Shown here: piece after piece, positions 47,171 to 60,634 of the stretch
Position numbering within the stretch: position 1 is the stretch's first letter
How the letters are laid out: each line of letters opens with the position of its first letter
From: Chamaelirium japonicum
Taxonomy: Eukaryota > Streptophyta > Magnoliopsida > Liliales > Melanthiaceae
Assembly: GCA_947650365.1 (NCBI GenBank)
Contig: OX393549.1
Location: 22,345,572-22,409,571, forward strand
DNA: 64,000 nucleotides
Direction of reading: 5' to 3'
Notes under the pieces: model-generated
What the model was told of the DNA's origin: nothing
Seen by the model: only the letters and a program-made list of their open reading frames with translations
The model's database searches: none
Translations under genes and position numbers: made by a program

Positions 47171-47480
47171 CTAAGGCAAAATCGCTTGAGAAAGAAGTCT
47201 TGCAATTCTCCTTGATGTGAGTCGAGACTCCAAGGTGGATGTCTGTTTGTTTCTTTTTTTAACATGGTCATCATAGGAGGATTCCCCCACTGTGAGATTA
47301 CATATTAGATTCTTTTGCTTTCTCCCATTAGTAATGCAATGAAAATAAGAAGTGCTAAGATCGCCCTCAGTAACCCAAATCTCCCTAGAACGCTGCTTCC
47401 ACATGATCTCTTTATGCAAAAAATGCTTTGAAGATTCATGTTAAGGTTGTCAAAGTACTCGATCACCTCGCTATCTACTA
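47171..47480 (-). pseudogene. LINE (L1-type) fragment
   Basis: The minus strand reads HKEIMWKQRSREIWVTEGDL followed by STSYFHCITNGRKQKNLI. This is the conserved linker between endonuclease and reverse transcriptase in plant L1 elements (WKQKSRxxWLxEGDxNTxFFH). No further domain can be read in either direction with confidence. Confidence 0.7.
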
Positions 47481-47864
47481 GTGCGCAAAATTTTGCTTTA
47501 ACTTCCTGGGCGTTGATTGATCTTTGATCTTTAGGAGACGCTTCTTCTATTTAGCGATAGAACCAAAGGAATCACGAGACCAACTAGCTTCTAATTTTCT
47601 TATGAAGAAAACAAAATTTAGAGGTAATGGTGGTTACAGAGACAACTCCTTGGTGGGCCTGATCATTCAAGCGTCTCTAGATCATAAGAGCATCAAATGC
47701 TTCTTTGAAGATCCAACTCATCTCAAGGGGGTGAACTCGAGTGATTCGTCTCCATAAGCAAGGGACGTGGTATGAGAGAAAAGCGGTAATGGATCATTGC
47801 ATAATTAATGAATTGAGAGCCCCAAATGTCGTTGGTCATCCAGTCTAGTTGAGCAATTCCCAGA

Positions 47865-48275
47865 TATCGGCACCGTAAAGAAATATTTTTTTGCCGACGG
47901 AAATCGTTCAGTAATTCTGTCGGTACAAATGTTTTATACCGATGGAAATTCTAAACATCGTCGATATATTGCATGCTTTTCTTTTTTTAGCATTAATAAC
48001 TAACAAAAATTACTTTAAAAAATTTATGCCAAAATTGTTGATACCATCGAAAAAACTATTATTTATGACCAAACAAAAATTTTATGTTGCTATAGTTAAT
48101 TATACCAATGGTATAAATTATATATGTTATGTCAGTAAAACATTTGGAATAGATATAAAAATATGTACACATTGATAGTATGATATTTGTCAGTAATAAA
48201 TTAGTATTTAATGACGGTTTGTTACTACTGTCATCGGTATAAATAGTATACCGACGGACAAAATGAAATAAAATA
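47865..48275. mobile_element. Decayed CACTA terminus
   Basis: Diverged subterminal units such as GCCGACGGAAATCG, CTGTCGGTAC, TATACCGATGGAAA and TATACCGACGGACA occur in both orientations in an AT-rich context, like the arrays at 25.6 and 35.4 kb. No CACTA end is preserved. Confidence 0.65.
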
Positions 48276-48319
48276 TGTCAGCATAAAATCTGAAACTTTT
48301 TGACACAGTCTCGATTCAA

Positions 48320-48496
<177 letters not shown>

Positions 48497-48702
48497 AAAA
48501 GAAAAGAAGAAGAAATCAAATCAGTGAAACCCTAATCCCTCTCCGGCCAGATCTCACCTCTCTATGTCCTCAATGGATTAATCAAAAAGACTGATTTTAT
48601 ATTAGTGGCTGTGCCTAGTTGGTTGGTAACTTCCCTTTCCGAAATATCAACTTTATGAATTTCTTTTTCAAACTGATTCTCGGGCAAGAGGAATATCAAG
48701 AA

Positions 48703-49347
48703 GGGTGAGGTTATATGTAGCCCACGAAATATCTTTAGCAGCTCCCATCTATAGGTCACCCCCTCGTTTGCCAAAGGTTGCCCCCGTCTAATGGGAACCC
48801 CCTCTTTTTGCCTATACTAGCTATCTGTGTGTATGTACGCCGTCGCAAGCAACCCACCACAACCGATCTGTCCCCTCCTCCCCTCCTCATCCCTCACCCA
48901 TCCTCGATCCTCCTTTTTTCCTCCTCTACTTTCCCGTCCTCCTCTTTTTCTTCCCCCTCTTTCCTTCTTCCTCCTCTTTCCCCTCGTCCTCGGAATCATA
49001 GCATTCGGCCATACCACAGTCCGAATGCACCTTTTGTGTATTCAGCCACCCAAGTAAAATGCACAGAAGGTGTATTCGAATTGGTATGGCCGAATACTAT
49101 GATTTCAGAACGGATAAGCAGGAAAGAGAATGAGGAAGAAGGGACATAGAAGGAGGAAGAAGGGGACGAAGGAGGAGGAGGAGACGGCGTTGGTGGGTTG
49201 CCGGTGACGGAGGCGAGCGATGGTCTGCACATGGCCTGTGACGGGGTGACGAGCATGAGCTAAAACAGCGACACATCGGATATTTTTTTTATTTTAAATT
49301 AGAACTGCTTTAGATATTTCGTGGGCTAGCTGTACCTAACCCCACCC
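48703..49347. mobile_element. MULE-like element with perfect 9-bp duplication
   Basis: Termini GGGTGAGGTTATATGTAGCC and, on the complement at the right, GGGTGGGGTTAGGTACAGC. Both continue into the shared AGCCCACGAAATATCT. The duplication TATCAAGAA flanks it exactly (48694-48702 and 49348-49356). 645 bp. The interior is C/T-rich with no conserved ORF and holds a nested fold-back at 48989-49110. Captured host sequence is possible but unproven. Confidence 0.88.
48989..49110. mobile_element. Small fold-back MITE nested in the MULE-like element
   Basis: Arms GGAATCATAGCATTCGGCCA and TGGCCGAATACTATGATTTC, extending inward through CGAATGCACCTT and AAGGTGTATTCG. About 120 bp. The target duplication is not clear. 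Confidence 0.75.
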
Positions 49348-49356
49348 TATCAAGAA

Positions 49357-50728
49357 AGTAGGCCCCTTTTTGTTCCTTCAAGAGAGGCTGACGGCATCCA
49401 GCCTATGCTTCCACAACAGGAATAGTTGCTGGACACTTACAGGACTGTGATCAGCAAACCTGCCAGCCCAAACAATCATGCACGTGTAAGCAGTACTTCT
49501 TGCTGATCATGATTCAACTTATTCCTTCTTAGTACTCCATCAAAGATACTGCACTGTGATTCCTCGCAGCTGGTCCACCTCTGGAGTAACAAAGTTTGGA
49601 TTCGACACTAATTCGGTGGCGGGTCAATTCGGTTCAACAAGGACTTATTCGTGAAAGGTTGGGAGAAATTCAGGAGTTTTCTTTTTGAGATTTTTGGAGG
49701 TTTTAGTCATTTTCATGTGTTTTTTGTAGAATTATTCGTAACTTCTTGAGATTATTTGGCAATTTTCTCGGAAATATTCACCCGAAGATCGAACACCTTA
49801 ATGATTGAATTTTCTATGACTTTCGCAGAAATTCAGAGAACTTGTGACTATGCTCTCATAGATGTGATGCTAAATTTCGGTCTTTCCGATCATGTGATCA
49901 GGCCGGTGGTGGTCTTCTCCGGAGCCGATGACTCTCTCGCTTCGGGTTTGATCTTTTTGGATTCCTTTTGTGTGTGGATTTTTTTTGTTTTTATTTCTTG
50001 TTTAGCTGGAGAATTTGATCCGCCCAGTGTGGCATTGTACTCTGCCGGTGGTGGCGATGTTGTCGTGGTTGTTGGGTTCGCCGGAGTGTCGATGTGATAT
50101 GGTGGGGCTTTGTCCCCTTATTGCAGCGGCATGTGGCGCCTCCTCCGAGATTCTGATTATGACTCCCACCAGTTGATTGACCGTTGTAGTTATCAGATCT
50201 AATACCAAAAAAAGAAAAGAAGTACATTGATTTTCACGTCACAACCACTGGATTCTCTGGACAGTAGCAAACTATGGCCTAGTAGCTGGAGCTCATATCT
50301 CCTCCAGTCGGTAGGCCCAGCGTGCATCACAGCCACACGTGGTCGTTTGAGTGCCATTCACTTTGGGTCGCCAGTCATTGTGCGGCTGTGATGCAAGCTG
50401 GGCCCACCCAAGGCGGCCAGAGGAGATCTGAATTGTAGTAGCAGAGCAAGGGCTGGGAAAGACAGATGGGATGCTGGTGTCATGTCTTTTCCATTATGCA
50501 ATGGAAAGTTTTTTGCAGGAAATATCTCCTTATGTTGGATAATTGGCTTGAGTATCCAAGGTTCATGATAGAGAATAAATTATTTTGATGTGAGAGCTCA
50601 CATCCTCCAAAGGCTACACATAGTATCCTCACATCCAAACAACTACTTGAACAATGATAGTATTCACTTTTAGATCAATAATACTTCAATCTCCTATCAT
50701 TGTATATTTTTTTTTAGGGTACATCAAG
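49357..50728. other. Gene-free interval with one fold-back
   Basis: No gene. At about 50294-50431 arms ATATCTCCTCC...GGCCCAGC and GCTGGGCCC...GGAGGAGATCTG, with GCATCACAGCC / GGCTGTGATGC inward, form a palindromic MITE-like structure of about 138 bp without a clear duplication. Confidence 0.55.
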
Positions 50729-51993
50729 CTTTTTTTTTTTTTTTTGATAGACTGGATGGTGGCCATTACATAATGACTTGAAGGTCTTTCGGACTAAGGC
50801 AAGGAGTACATCCGGAAAACCATTAGTCCAGTAACCCTCCATCCCTCGAATGTGGGCCTCCTACGCGAGCCAGTGGGCAACACCATTAGCAGTGCACGGC
50901 ACCCAACGCACTGCACATCTCGGTAACCTTTGCCGACACCTCAGACACTCCAAAACTAGAGAGTAAATATCAGAAGATATACCTTTCCCTACCACCAAAG
51001 CCTCACGAGCACCTTGCGCATATGTAAGTAACACTGTGTCCCTACATTGACGATGCACCTACTCCTCCAAATCTCCTTGATGGCTAGAGTTCAACATGCA
51101 GAGGGTTTTCCACGTGAAACCTAAATGCCGCAGCCACCGTCACCCTCCCATCATAGGAGGCCAAAATCCATGCCCCACTCGCCACCCCCCCCCCCCCCCC
51201 AATGGAGTACTTCAAGGACTCATCTGCCCACATAAATTCCGTCGTCTCCAGCCATCCCCCCCCCCCCCCCCCCGCCTACAAAGAGGTTCCAACAATAAAA
51301 GCTCGAATAATCACCACACCAATTTGAGGAACATACTACACAAATAAACGAAGGGCAAAGTTCGTCTTTTAATAAACGACGGTAAATACATATTTTTTAG
51401 TTTTAAAAAATGATAGGCATTGAAAAACGACATACTGAAAAACGATGATCTACCCGTCCTTTTTCAACAGTATTAGTATAGTGAGTGTGACAACTGAAAG
51501 CAACTGACTGTCTCACACAAGTCCAGATAGTAGATCCTGTGCCTTGGAAAACTTGACGACAAAGAGAAGTCCACAGAAGCCACAACGCCCCTGCCACGAA
51601 CTCGCTCGGTGTTGGAAGCCCAGCTCTCGTCATTCGACTTTGGTGTTGTAGATCGCGATTTCCAGGCACCTAAATATTCCCGTGATATTAGACAACTCCC
51701 TCCAAATCTCCACTGCCCTTGGGCAATCCCAAAACACATGAGCAATATCCTCCGAGCTCACTTCACAACATGGACATCCTCCCCACGCCCAGCCTAGGCA
51801 AGTCTGCTATAGGGAGTGCCCCATTTAGCATCTTCCATAGCAATAGATGAATCTTGGGCGGAAGCCGCAGATTCCACAAATTTGCACCACACCAACTTGT
51901 GGAAGCGCCCCCCCCCCCCCCCCCCCTCAATTCATGAAGTAATTGCCGATACTTAGGAAAAGAAAGGAAAGCCATCCACATACATACGCCACC

Positions 51994-52689
<696 letters not shown>

Positions 52690-53489
52690 ACGCCACCATA
52701 TGAACAGGTGGCATGTCACTTCGACCTTGGAATCCCTCGAATACACCCCTTCCCAAACTCTTGTCCAATTCCCACTGTATAACCTGTGAAACCAGTAGAA
52801 ATAAAAAAGGGGTCAAGGGGCCCCCCCTGCTTCAAACCACAACCCGGGTATATATCCCGTGTCACCTCTTCATTGACTAACAATCGCATCGAAATTGTGG
52901 TTACACACTGCATAATCCATTGACACCAACAGTCATGAAACCATCCGGGCCATAATCCTGTCAAGCGCACTCGGCCCACTGGACTCGGTCATAAGCCTTT
53001 TCCAAATCAACCTAAATTGCCATCGCCCCTCTCGATTTGGGAGCAATATGAATCACATGCATGTAGAATTTCTTGCACCCACAGGATATTGTCATGAATC
53101 TATCTTTCCGGATTAAAGGTCGATTGCGGCTCTGGAATAATAATGTGTATGATCAAACAAAGCCGACTCGCCATGACTGAAGATATGAACTTATATTTTT
53201 GGTTGCACATACTGATTGGTCGGTACTCCTCCACCGAAGTCGGGGACCCTATCTTGGTAATGAGTAACACTAACGTGTCAATAATGTCCCGAACCACTTC
53301 ATCGCCAATAATGTCCCAAAATGCCTTATAGAATTTGCCATTAAATCCAGCAGGGCCCAGAGCCTTGGAGGTGATGTTTAGACCTACCGCGGATAGGGTA
53401 AGGTGGTGATGGCATGCGTCTGACATCTTCTCAGTCCAATCCTTCTATCAGAAGCTTGTGCCAGAGGGTGGTCAATTTGCACCCTCAAG

Positions 53490-53945
53490 AGCGATCTAGA
53501 GGTCTAAAGCCCCATTGAAGATTAAAATCCTCCAAATTGAGAGAACTGTGACATCCTCCAAATTGATAGACTCCTTCTCGTAGAGCATTGTGATATTCAT
53601 ATGCTCATAGGATTGTCGGTAGTGATCCAATAAGAAGTAGTGCCTTGTCTTTCTCTTTCAGGTCTTCACCGACATTAAGTAACTTTGTGGTCAGTTGATT
53701 GAAGACCGAGACATATTCTACAATCCTTATACCTTCTGTTATCCGAAGATTGAAGATCTCATAGTTCAGGTTCAACTGGTTCGTGAACGACTGCGTCATG
53801 TATATGCTCTCCAATTTCTTCCACAGCTTCGTCGCTGAGATCTTCATAGAGATGTTTGCCAACACTTCCTTCGTGAGACGCATCCAAATCGTGCTAGCTG
53901 CCTTCAAATCAAACTCATCCACTCGTCATCCTCCAAATTGTACGG
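53490..53945 (-). pseudogene. Ty1/copia gag (UBN2-like) fragment
   Basis: The minus-strand frame reads FDLKAASTIWMRLTKEVLAN, then TKLWKKLESIYMTQSFTNQL and EYVSVFNQLTTKLLNVGEDL, ending KALLLIGSLP. This is the conserved copia gag core (KAxxxIxxxLxxEV...LWxxLExxYxxxSxxNxL...LxSLP). It is truncated before the zinc knuckle and abuts the LINE relic. The primer-binding-like site upstream supports the orientation. Confidence 0.8.
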
Positions 53946-54022
53946 CTTGATGTCCTTCAAAGCTTTGTGCAACCTTGGCTGGTTCAATGTTTTCCTGACT
54001 TGTATTTGTACAAGCCAAATTT

Positions 54023-54033
54023 GATCTGATACC
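54023..54033 (-). promoter_or_regulatory. Putative initiator-Met tRNA primer-binding site
   Basis: On the minus strand the sequence is GGTATCAGATC, one base from the GGTATCAGAGC typical of copia elements. It lies about 90 bases upstream of the gag fragment. Confidence 0.55.
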
Positions 54034-56780
54034 TTTGGTTTATGATAGAACCTCTATATATAAACCCCAAAATCCTTATCCAACATGAGCAAGGAGTCTC
54101 ACACAAACCTGTCACCAAATATGAAATCTAGACCCATCAGTATCTGATCGAAAACTGTGGGTTCTCAGGTGCTCAACACTTGGTGCTCTGGCTTTCGAGT
54201 TTCGCATCAATTCGTCCGGGCTCCTTGTACTAACCTCCGGGCGCCCAGCAGGCAGGGTTGCACTATAGGCTCCACTTCAACTTCTTTTGTTGACTTCCAT
54301 CATTCCTTCGTGCACGAACCTTGGAGTCATCTTGTAGTCTATATAGGCTTATTTTATGCCAATATTCCCAACAACATCAAGAGGTTGGTAGTATATCTCC
54401 AGCTAGGGTAATAGCATCCATACTGATAATTGGTCAAAATTGAGTGATTTCTTAAGAGAATCTGAGATATTTCTATAAGGAGTTGGGTGCTCCAATTAGA
54501 ACACATATATTAATTATTGAAATTTTCTAAAACCTTAGATGAATTATTTGCATATAAGAAGTTATTAATTTTCATAATTGCATAAATGTTGTGTTTAGTC
54601 CCACATTGGCTAGGGGTTGTGCGATGATGGCTTTATATACTATGTAGCGGACCTCCCTTACGATCCAGGTTTTGGGATGTGAGGGTATCTAAAATATGTA
54701 TCAAAGCGAGGTTCTGTCCAACCGGATACTGGTCGAAACCTAGTGTGCCTATTCCTTGTGCTCGTGTATAAGCTTAATAGGGCTGGCAAGTGTTCAACCC
54801 TAACCTCGTGTGTGTGTGTGTGCGGGGGGGGGGGGGGGGGGGGGGGGGGGATTGTCACGGCCCATATCAGCTAGGGGCCGGGCAATGGTGGATTTATATA
54901 CCCTCTGGCGGACCTGGGTTTGGTACGTGTGAGTATGTATAAACTGTTGTGGAAAATACACGATATGGAAGAGACAAACATAGCCAAAATTTTCATTTAA
55001 CATGAATCACCCGCAGATGGACTACATTCACGAATTACAATCTATCTTTATGGTGACAGTAGACTATGCACAACACAATAGTGTTTGACCATTTTCCACA
55101 CTCTAATGCTCTGGTCTATTGCCCATCGATGATCCATCACAATATCACAGCCCGTGCTCTGCGTCCGACGCCTTCTGCATCCATCGCCCCAGAACCACGA
55201 CAACAGTTATGCCCATGGCATCGCTCCACTGCTGACTGTAGTTATTCCCTAGTCATACATTGGTGACCCCATCAGCATGCTCGTCGGTGGCTTGATTCCT
55301 ATACACCTGTTGGCGTAGAATACCTAGTCACACCTGTTGGTGATCAAAGGCTCCTGGATTCCCCTGTGATCCACGCTCGACTATTTGGTTCCCGTCGACG
55401 CTCTCTACACGCCTATCATCCCATGGGTGTGATCGTGATTGAGTTTGTCACGCAACTATGCATCTGTTGGTGTCTCAGTCTGGTGCCCTTTGGCACTTCC
55501 ACGTCGGTGCCTCCTCTGTTGTCCATCGACAATCCAACACCCTGCTGCACTGTAGTTGTGCTCGCCACCATCTCCACTATCATAGCCTCCGTTATCCATT
55601 GACCACTCACACTGGTTCTTGTCGGCACCTCCACTAGCCAACCATCGACAACCTTTTCAGCCAGGTTGAAAGTGGCTGGAATAGTTGCCCGTCGATAACT
55701 CTGCAAAGTGTGATTCATTGTACCTTCATGCTATCGAGGTGCTCCCCCTCAATCCATCACCCACACGTGTCTGTGCCATCACGGGACTTCCCCACGATCC
55801 ATCTGGTGTCAATCTCCTCAGATCCGGGATGGCTTCGCCAGATCTCTACTCCGTCGATCACCACGCCAGTTGCACCATGCCAGGGCGGAGGTGTCTTAGC
55901 TGCTCCCTCCTCCCAAACTATCTCCTCCGATGACCAGAACCACCCCGGGGGAGGCGACACTACACATCAGCCTCCCCGGGAAGTTCTGCTCGAATCGGAG
56001 CCTAAGCGCCACAGTTTGGATCCCGGGTACTGCTACTGCTATGAGGGGTTTGACCGAACACTGCTTGACAGGCGCTCGAGTCGTCCGAGCCAGCCTCTCG
56101 GTTCTGCGAACGCCTTGGCACCGACTGACTAGCACTCAAGTGTCGTCCGTCCAACTCCCTCCTAGGGCTGGTCTTCATTAAGCTCGGTTGCTACGAAGGC
56201 GGATCCTCGAGGGGAGGTGCTCGCCTGCACCTCCCCGAGTCTTGGCTCCTCGATTCGCCACTTCATGGCACACCGGGGGAGGTGTGCTTGCACCTCCCCC
56301 CTAAGTTCTCAATCATCGCGTCGGCTTCTCTAGGGTTTCCCTTCGTCACACTAGCCGTCACGCTCCACATTCTCAGATTTGAGAGCACCCTCCTCCTCTT
56401 ATATAGACTCCAACCGGATTTATTGACTTGCACTCCAAGCAACCGATTATCTTGCTTGTGCGCCAAGCAATTGGAATTGAAGTCCATCTCGCCAGCTCCA
56501 ACGGCTAACACATGGGATGGAACCCCAACAAAAAATGTTGGACATAATATAAAACTTAATTACCTACTCGTCTTAACAAATTAAACCCGTCGGCCAAGTG
56601 GCTAACATGGTCTATGTTATGGGGGTTTCCTTTTTTGGCAAAGGTCAAGGGATCAAACCTTGGACTCAACCATTCTTTTACAATCTTGCCCCAAGTTTAG
56701 TCCCATATCGTTAAGGGAAGAGACACTAGCTTGTTTATAAGGGTAGTCCACCCAATAGGATGGTAAAGATCTCATGGGCT
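54034..56780. other. LTR debris, no gene
   Basis: The region should start with the 5' LTR of the copia fragment. TATATAAACC-like sequence near 54053 (plus strand) and two related phrases, CCCACATTGGCTAGGGGTTG at about 54601 and CCCATATCAGCTAGGGGCCG at about 54862, look like LTR sequence. A poly-G run of about 30 sits at 54821-54850. From 55000 to 56560 the sequence is GC-balanced and unique-looking, but ORFs are short and overlapping with no recognised domain. Confidence 0.4.
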
Positions 56781-58083
56781 TAAGGCATCACACACCACAC
56801 ATGCGCGCGCGCCGAGTCGAGCCGGGCAGGCCCGGGTCCGTGGTCCGCGTGGACGCGAATGGGCTTCCGGGCTTCTGGTAGGATTTTGTTGGGCTAATCT
56901 TTTTGGCTGGGCTTGCCTAGAATCGGCCATCATCATCTCGCCACTGGAGCCACCCCCCAAACGATCATCATTAACGCCAGCAGGCAGCCTCCCAACGGTC
57001 ATGTCGCAGCAGCCTGTCCACGTCAACCGCCACCTCGAGCCACTCCGCTCCCCCTGTCAACAACCACTAAAATACATTATCCCAAGGCCTATTAAATGCC
57101 CTGAGCTCCAATCTTTCAACAGAGAGAAAAACCAGAGCCTTCTCCTCTTCCGCTTTTTTTTCTGCCATTGTTGAACCAGTAAGCTTCGTGAAAAACCCGG
57201 GAGCAGTGGTTCCATCCTCTTCAAATCTCAGGGTGATTTTTCGACCTGATTTGAAGAGGAGAACCCGTTTCCGTTTTTCGTTTTTCGTATTCGAGTACAA
57301 GTTGAGTTCGTTTTGTTCCCTCGGAGTCGAGCCGACGGGGGAACTCCAAGGGTCGCTGTATCTCTAAGATCGGAAGCCGAGAGCTCCGCACTGAGGAGGG
57401 CAAACTCAATCTTAGGATAGCGTCTTGCGCCTTGACTCAGGCTACTTCCTCTCCCTTAATCTCCATATATATACATGCCGAATTAGTTTTTGTATGTTGT
57501 AGAATTAGAACTTGTGATCTCAAAAACTTCATGCTATAATTTGAGTAAATGTACCCATAGATTAAAAGTGAATTGTGCTTGTTGTTGATTTTGATAGCTA
57601 TCAAACATAGTTAATTCCATCTCATTTCATTGCCCTCTAAATTTGGTATTTGCAATTGATAATAGGCATCTTAATTTCTGTTTTAGCAATTTATATCCAA
57701 CAAAAAATTTACCATAAAACCTAATTATATGATAGGAATTCTCCGGAAATAAGAGCGACATTGTTCTAACATGGATATGTTGACAACACCCTGACGTGAC
57801 AGCTGATTATAGTCGTCTGATGCCTGCCTATTGGTATAAGTGCGATTCACCAGCCATGGTGCATGGGTGGTTGTGACCTGATGTTGCTTCCATCCGATGT
57901 TGGAGAAGCATTTTCCATAAAATATAAAAGAATCAGAGACTAGTTTTAGTGATTAAAAAGGCAGGGGAAAATTTTTAATTTTTTTCTCAAAAAAAAAAAT
58001 TTATTATTCTAAATCTTGCTTTTCGCTCTTCTATGGGTTTTTTACTATAATAAATTTTACTATATTCAAGTCAGTTAGCCCTT
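56781..58083. other. Possible LTR and gene-free AT-rich sequence
   Basis: From 56700 (AGTCCCATATCGTTAAGGG, TTTATAAGGG) to about 57470 the pattern of a short TATA-like block, GC-rich middle and T-rich end resembles a copia LTR, but no boundaries were proved. From 57480 to 58083 nothing is recognised. Confidence 0.35.
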
Positions 58084-58091
58084 CTGGTAAC

Positions 58092-58402
58092 TAGGGGTGG
58101 GGCTTGGGCAGGTTGAAGGGTGTGCCCATGCCCAGTCCGATCTATACACATCTCGACCCGTTTCGCCCGTGGAAGCCGAGGAATATGTGGAAGCCCAATC
58201 CGTATTTGACATGTTGAATTGATCAGGTTGCCTAATTTGTCAAAAAATGAAATGGTGTCGGATTAGACGGGTTTAACCGTTTAATTTGATCACAATAAAT
58301 AAAAATACTTTATCTTTAATTTTAAAACCAAAACTAAAAAAAGAGAAAAAAAAATCTATTAACCAACAATAGCCACCACTACAAAAAATAAAATTGCCAA
58401 CA

Positions 58403-58470
<68 letters not shown>

Positions 58471-58729
58471 AAACATCCATTACATTCGGGAATGGCCATG
58501 GTGATAGGATTAACAACCACCCTATAAGCATAAACATGTATGTCACTGTACTCATCTACTCGGGTTTTTCGGATTGGGAAAGGCAGTGTCCAAACCCATC
58601 CAAATTGAAATCGGGTTGATCTTCTTTCATCCAAATCGGTCCAAGTTTTTAACTAGCTTTGCTTATATTTGTCCATTGTTCGGGTTGAGCTAGTCGGTTC
58701 GGGTCAGACCCGCCCAAATCCCACCCCTA
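58092..58729. mobile_element. Ac/Dart-like non-autonomous hAT
   Basis: Ends TAGGGGTGGGGCTTGGGC and, on the complement at the right, TAGGGGTGGGATTTGGGC. The flanking octamers CTGGTAAC and ATGACAAC match at only five positions, so the duplication has decayed or the boundary is off. Contains a (CT)n array at 58406-58468. Confidence 0.72.
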
Positions 58730-59004
58730 ATGACAACAGATCGGGCTTAACATGGGGTTCTACAAATTAGGCAATGGGTTGGATGTTTAGGCTTCAAAGG
58801 AAAGATTATAGTAAATTCAACCTGGTACTCAAGTATTGCATACAAATAAGAATATCAAATAAATAAATAATCTAAGAAAATAATATTTAGTTAAAGAAGT
58901 TTTTGAAATCAAAACATTTAAAAGGACTATATTACTCCTATTATGAAATTCAAGAGGGTTGAGCCCCCTCTATATATATAGTTTAGACCCAAACATGCTA
59001 AGGG

Positions 59005-59100
<96 letters not shown>

Positions 59101-59128
59101 GTTATGACCCAAACATGCCAAGCCAAGG

Positions 59129-59181
<53 letters not shown>

Positions 59182-59244
59182 CGCGAGCTCACACACGCAT
59201 GAGATCGGAAATTTTTTTACTCCCATGACTAGATGCTCGGAGTA
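58730..59244. repeat. AT-rich spacer with (CT)n and (TA)n microsatellites
   Basis: CT arrays lie at 59007-59077 and 59131-59180, with a TA array at 59078-59100 between them. The phrase GACCCAAACATGC occurs before each CT array (58986 and 59106), so the block is a local duplication. No gene. Confidence 0.8.
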
Positions 59245-59431
59245 CGATTTTGTTCCAACCTCTTTAAAGAGGAGGTTGGAGCATCCCGCTCTCTCTCATT
59301 GGTCCATTCCAAGGATATGTTTGTCATTTCTCATACTGTTTATCATGGTAAAATGACCAAAAGCTCCGGAGATGGACCAATGAGAGAGAGCGGGATGCTC
59401 CAACCTCTTTAAGAAGGTTGGAACAAAATCG
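59245..59431. mobile_element. Fold-back MITE
   Basis: The arms begin CGATTTTGTTCCAACCTCTT and end with the complement; they extend about 60 bases to TCATTGGTCCAT. The arm tip itself contains a small palindrome (CCAACCTCTTTAAAGAGGAGG). No clear target duplication. Confidence 0.82.
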
Positions 59432-59658
59432 TTCTCGGATGCTCGGGATGCTCAGTGACGCAATTGGACCGTCCTCTATCGTGCACGGAAGAATAGGGAG
59501 CTATGGAGTCGATCAAGTAGTGGGCCTCAGTAACCACAGGAAACCTTTGCGAGTCAGTGGAGAGTTTTCCTTAGTATCTCTGGCTATGCAATCTTCATTT
59601 AGTCTTTCCTTATTTGTAGTTTATTGTTTTACTCAATAAACAGGTAAGGGTCCAGGCT

Positions 59659-59871
59659 AAACCCCCCTCCCCCCAGATAAGGAATCCAAATCTTCTACCC
59701 TATCGTTTGCCTCCCAAAATCACAGCCATCCGTTGCACCCAGACCCGACCAGTGTATTGCACGCATCCCCAATTGTCAGGCAAAGGGACGGTAGTGATTA
59801 GCAACGGACGACTATGATTTCGAGGGCAGACTATGGGGCAGAAGATTTGGGTTCCTGGATAAGAGGGGTTT
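59659..59871. mobile_element. Fold-back MITE
   Basis: Arms AAACCCCCCTC...AGGAATCCAAATCTTCT and AGAAGATTTGGGTTCCTGGA...GAGGGGTTT. They continue inward through GTTTGCC / GGCAGAC and AAATCACAG / ATGATTTCG. About 213 bp, non-coding, followed by an A-run at 59876-59897. Confidence 0.75.
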
Positions 59872-60037
59872 CTCAAAAAAAAAAAAAAAAAAAAAAAGGA
59901 TCCATCCGATCTGAACTTTACAAACAATCATGACCCGTGCATCTCACCCATATCATTTGTCCATCCAATCTAACGGCTCTCCTTCTCTAAACTCAATAGT
60001 GAACGTTTCGCATCACTGAGCTTCTAGAGTGTCCAGT

Positions 60038-60255
60038 GAAAAATGCTATTCAACCTCCCACTTTGTCCTCCCGAAACGGGCTACCCTGACTTTGCATTGA
60101 TCACAGTTGTCCGTTGCACATAGCTCCGATTGATAGAATCGCACTTGACTGCAACTCGCAGGTAAAGAAGCAACTATAATCAGATGCCACGTCAAGGAGC
60201 CCCGGTGGGCCAGTCCGAGAGGACATAGCCGGAGGCTGAATAACATTGCTCTTGA
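60038..60255. mobile_element. Fold-back MITE related to the 23,723 MULE-like MITE
   Basis: The left arm GAAAAATGCTATTCAACCTC pairs with GGAGGCTGAATAACATTGC at the right. The tip resembles GAGAAATGCTATTCAGCCC of the 23723-23890 element. Inner complementary pieces include CGAAACGGGCTACC-like sequence. No clean duplication seen. Confidence 0.65.
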
Positions 60256-60354
60256 GAAATTTAGTAGGCATCGTACGTACTCTTTGCCGATGCAAGTAAA
60301 CAATTAGAGCTTATAGATTCCATATAAAGCCCTTAACGTAGTCTCCCCGAATCA

Positions 60355-60545
60355 TGCTATCACCGTGGTTTGGGATTCGACCATTGACACCTGTTATTTT
60401 AATCTCTAAGGACGGTTTCAGATTGTTGAGATCGACCGGCCATTAGGAGAACCCCAAGGGACTCCCATCATAGGGGCCGAATGATCAAACGGGTGGTGAC
60501 AGGTGTTGGCAGTTAAACCTCGAACCAGAGTGATACTGTGGTTCC
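60355..60545. mobile_element. Fold-back MITE
   Basis: The left arm ATCACCGTGGTTTGGGATTC and CATTGACACCTGT pairs with ACAGGTGTTGGCAG and CCTCGAACCAGAGTGAT. About 190 bp, moderately diverged arms, no clear duplication. Confidence 0.6.
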
Positions 60546-60634
60546 AGGTGACTATTTGAAGCCGTTCGGATTCCTATATCTAAAAGTCAGGGGCTTAGCA
60601 CTATCTGTTCAAACCCAACAAGCCCATAGAGTAT

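Noticed and set aside
55366-56181. Overlapping frames of 80-140 codons on both strands
   Set aside because: No recognisable domain, mutually overlapping, and located between LTR-like debris; not supported as genes.
59237-59440. Target duplication CTCGGA around the fold-back at 59245
   Set aside because: The matching hexamers are offset relative to the arm ends, so they do not fit a simple insertion.
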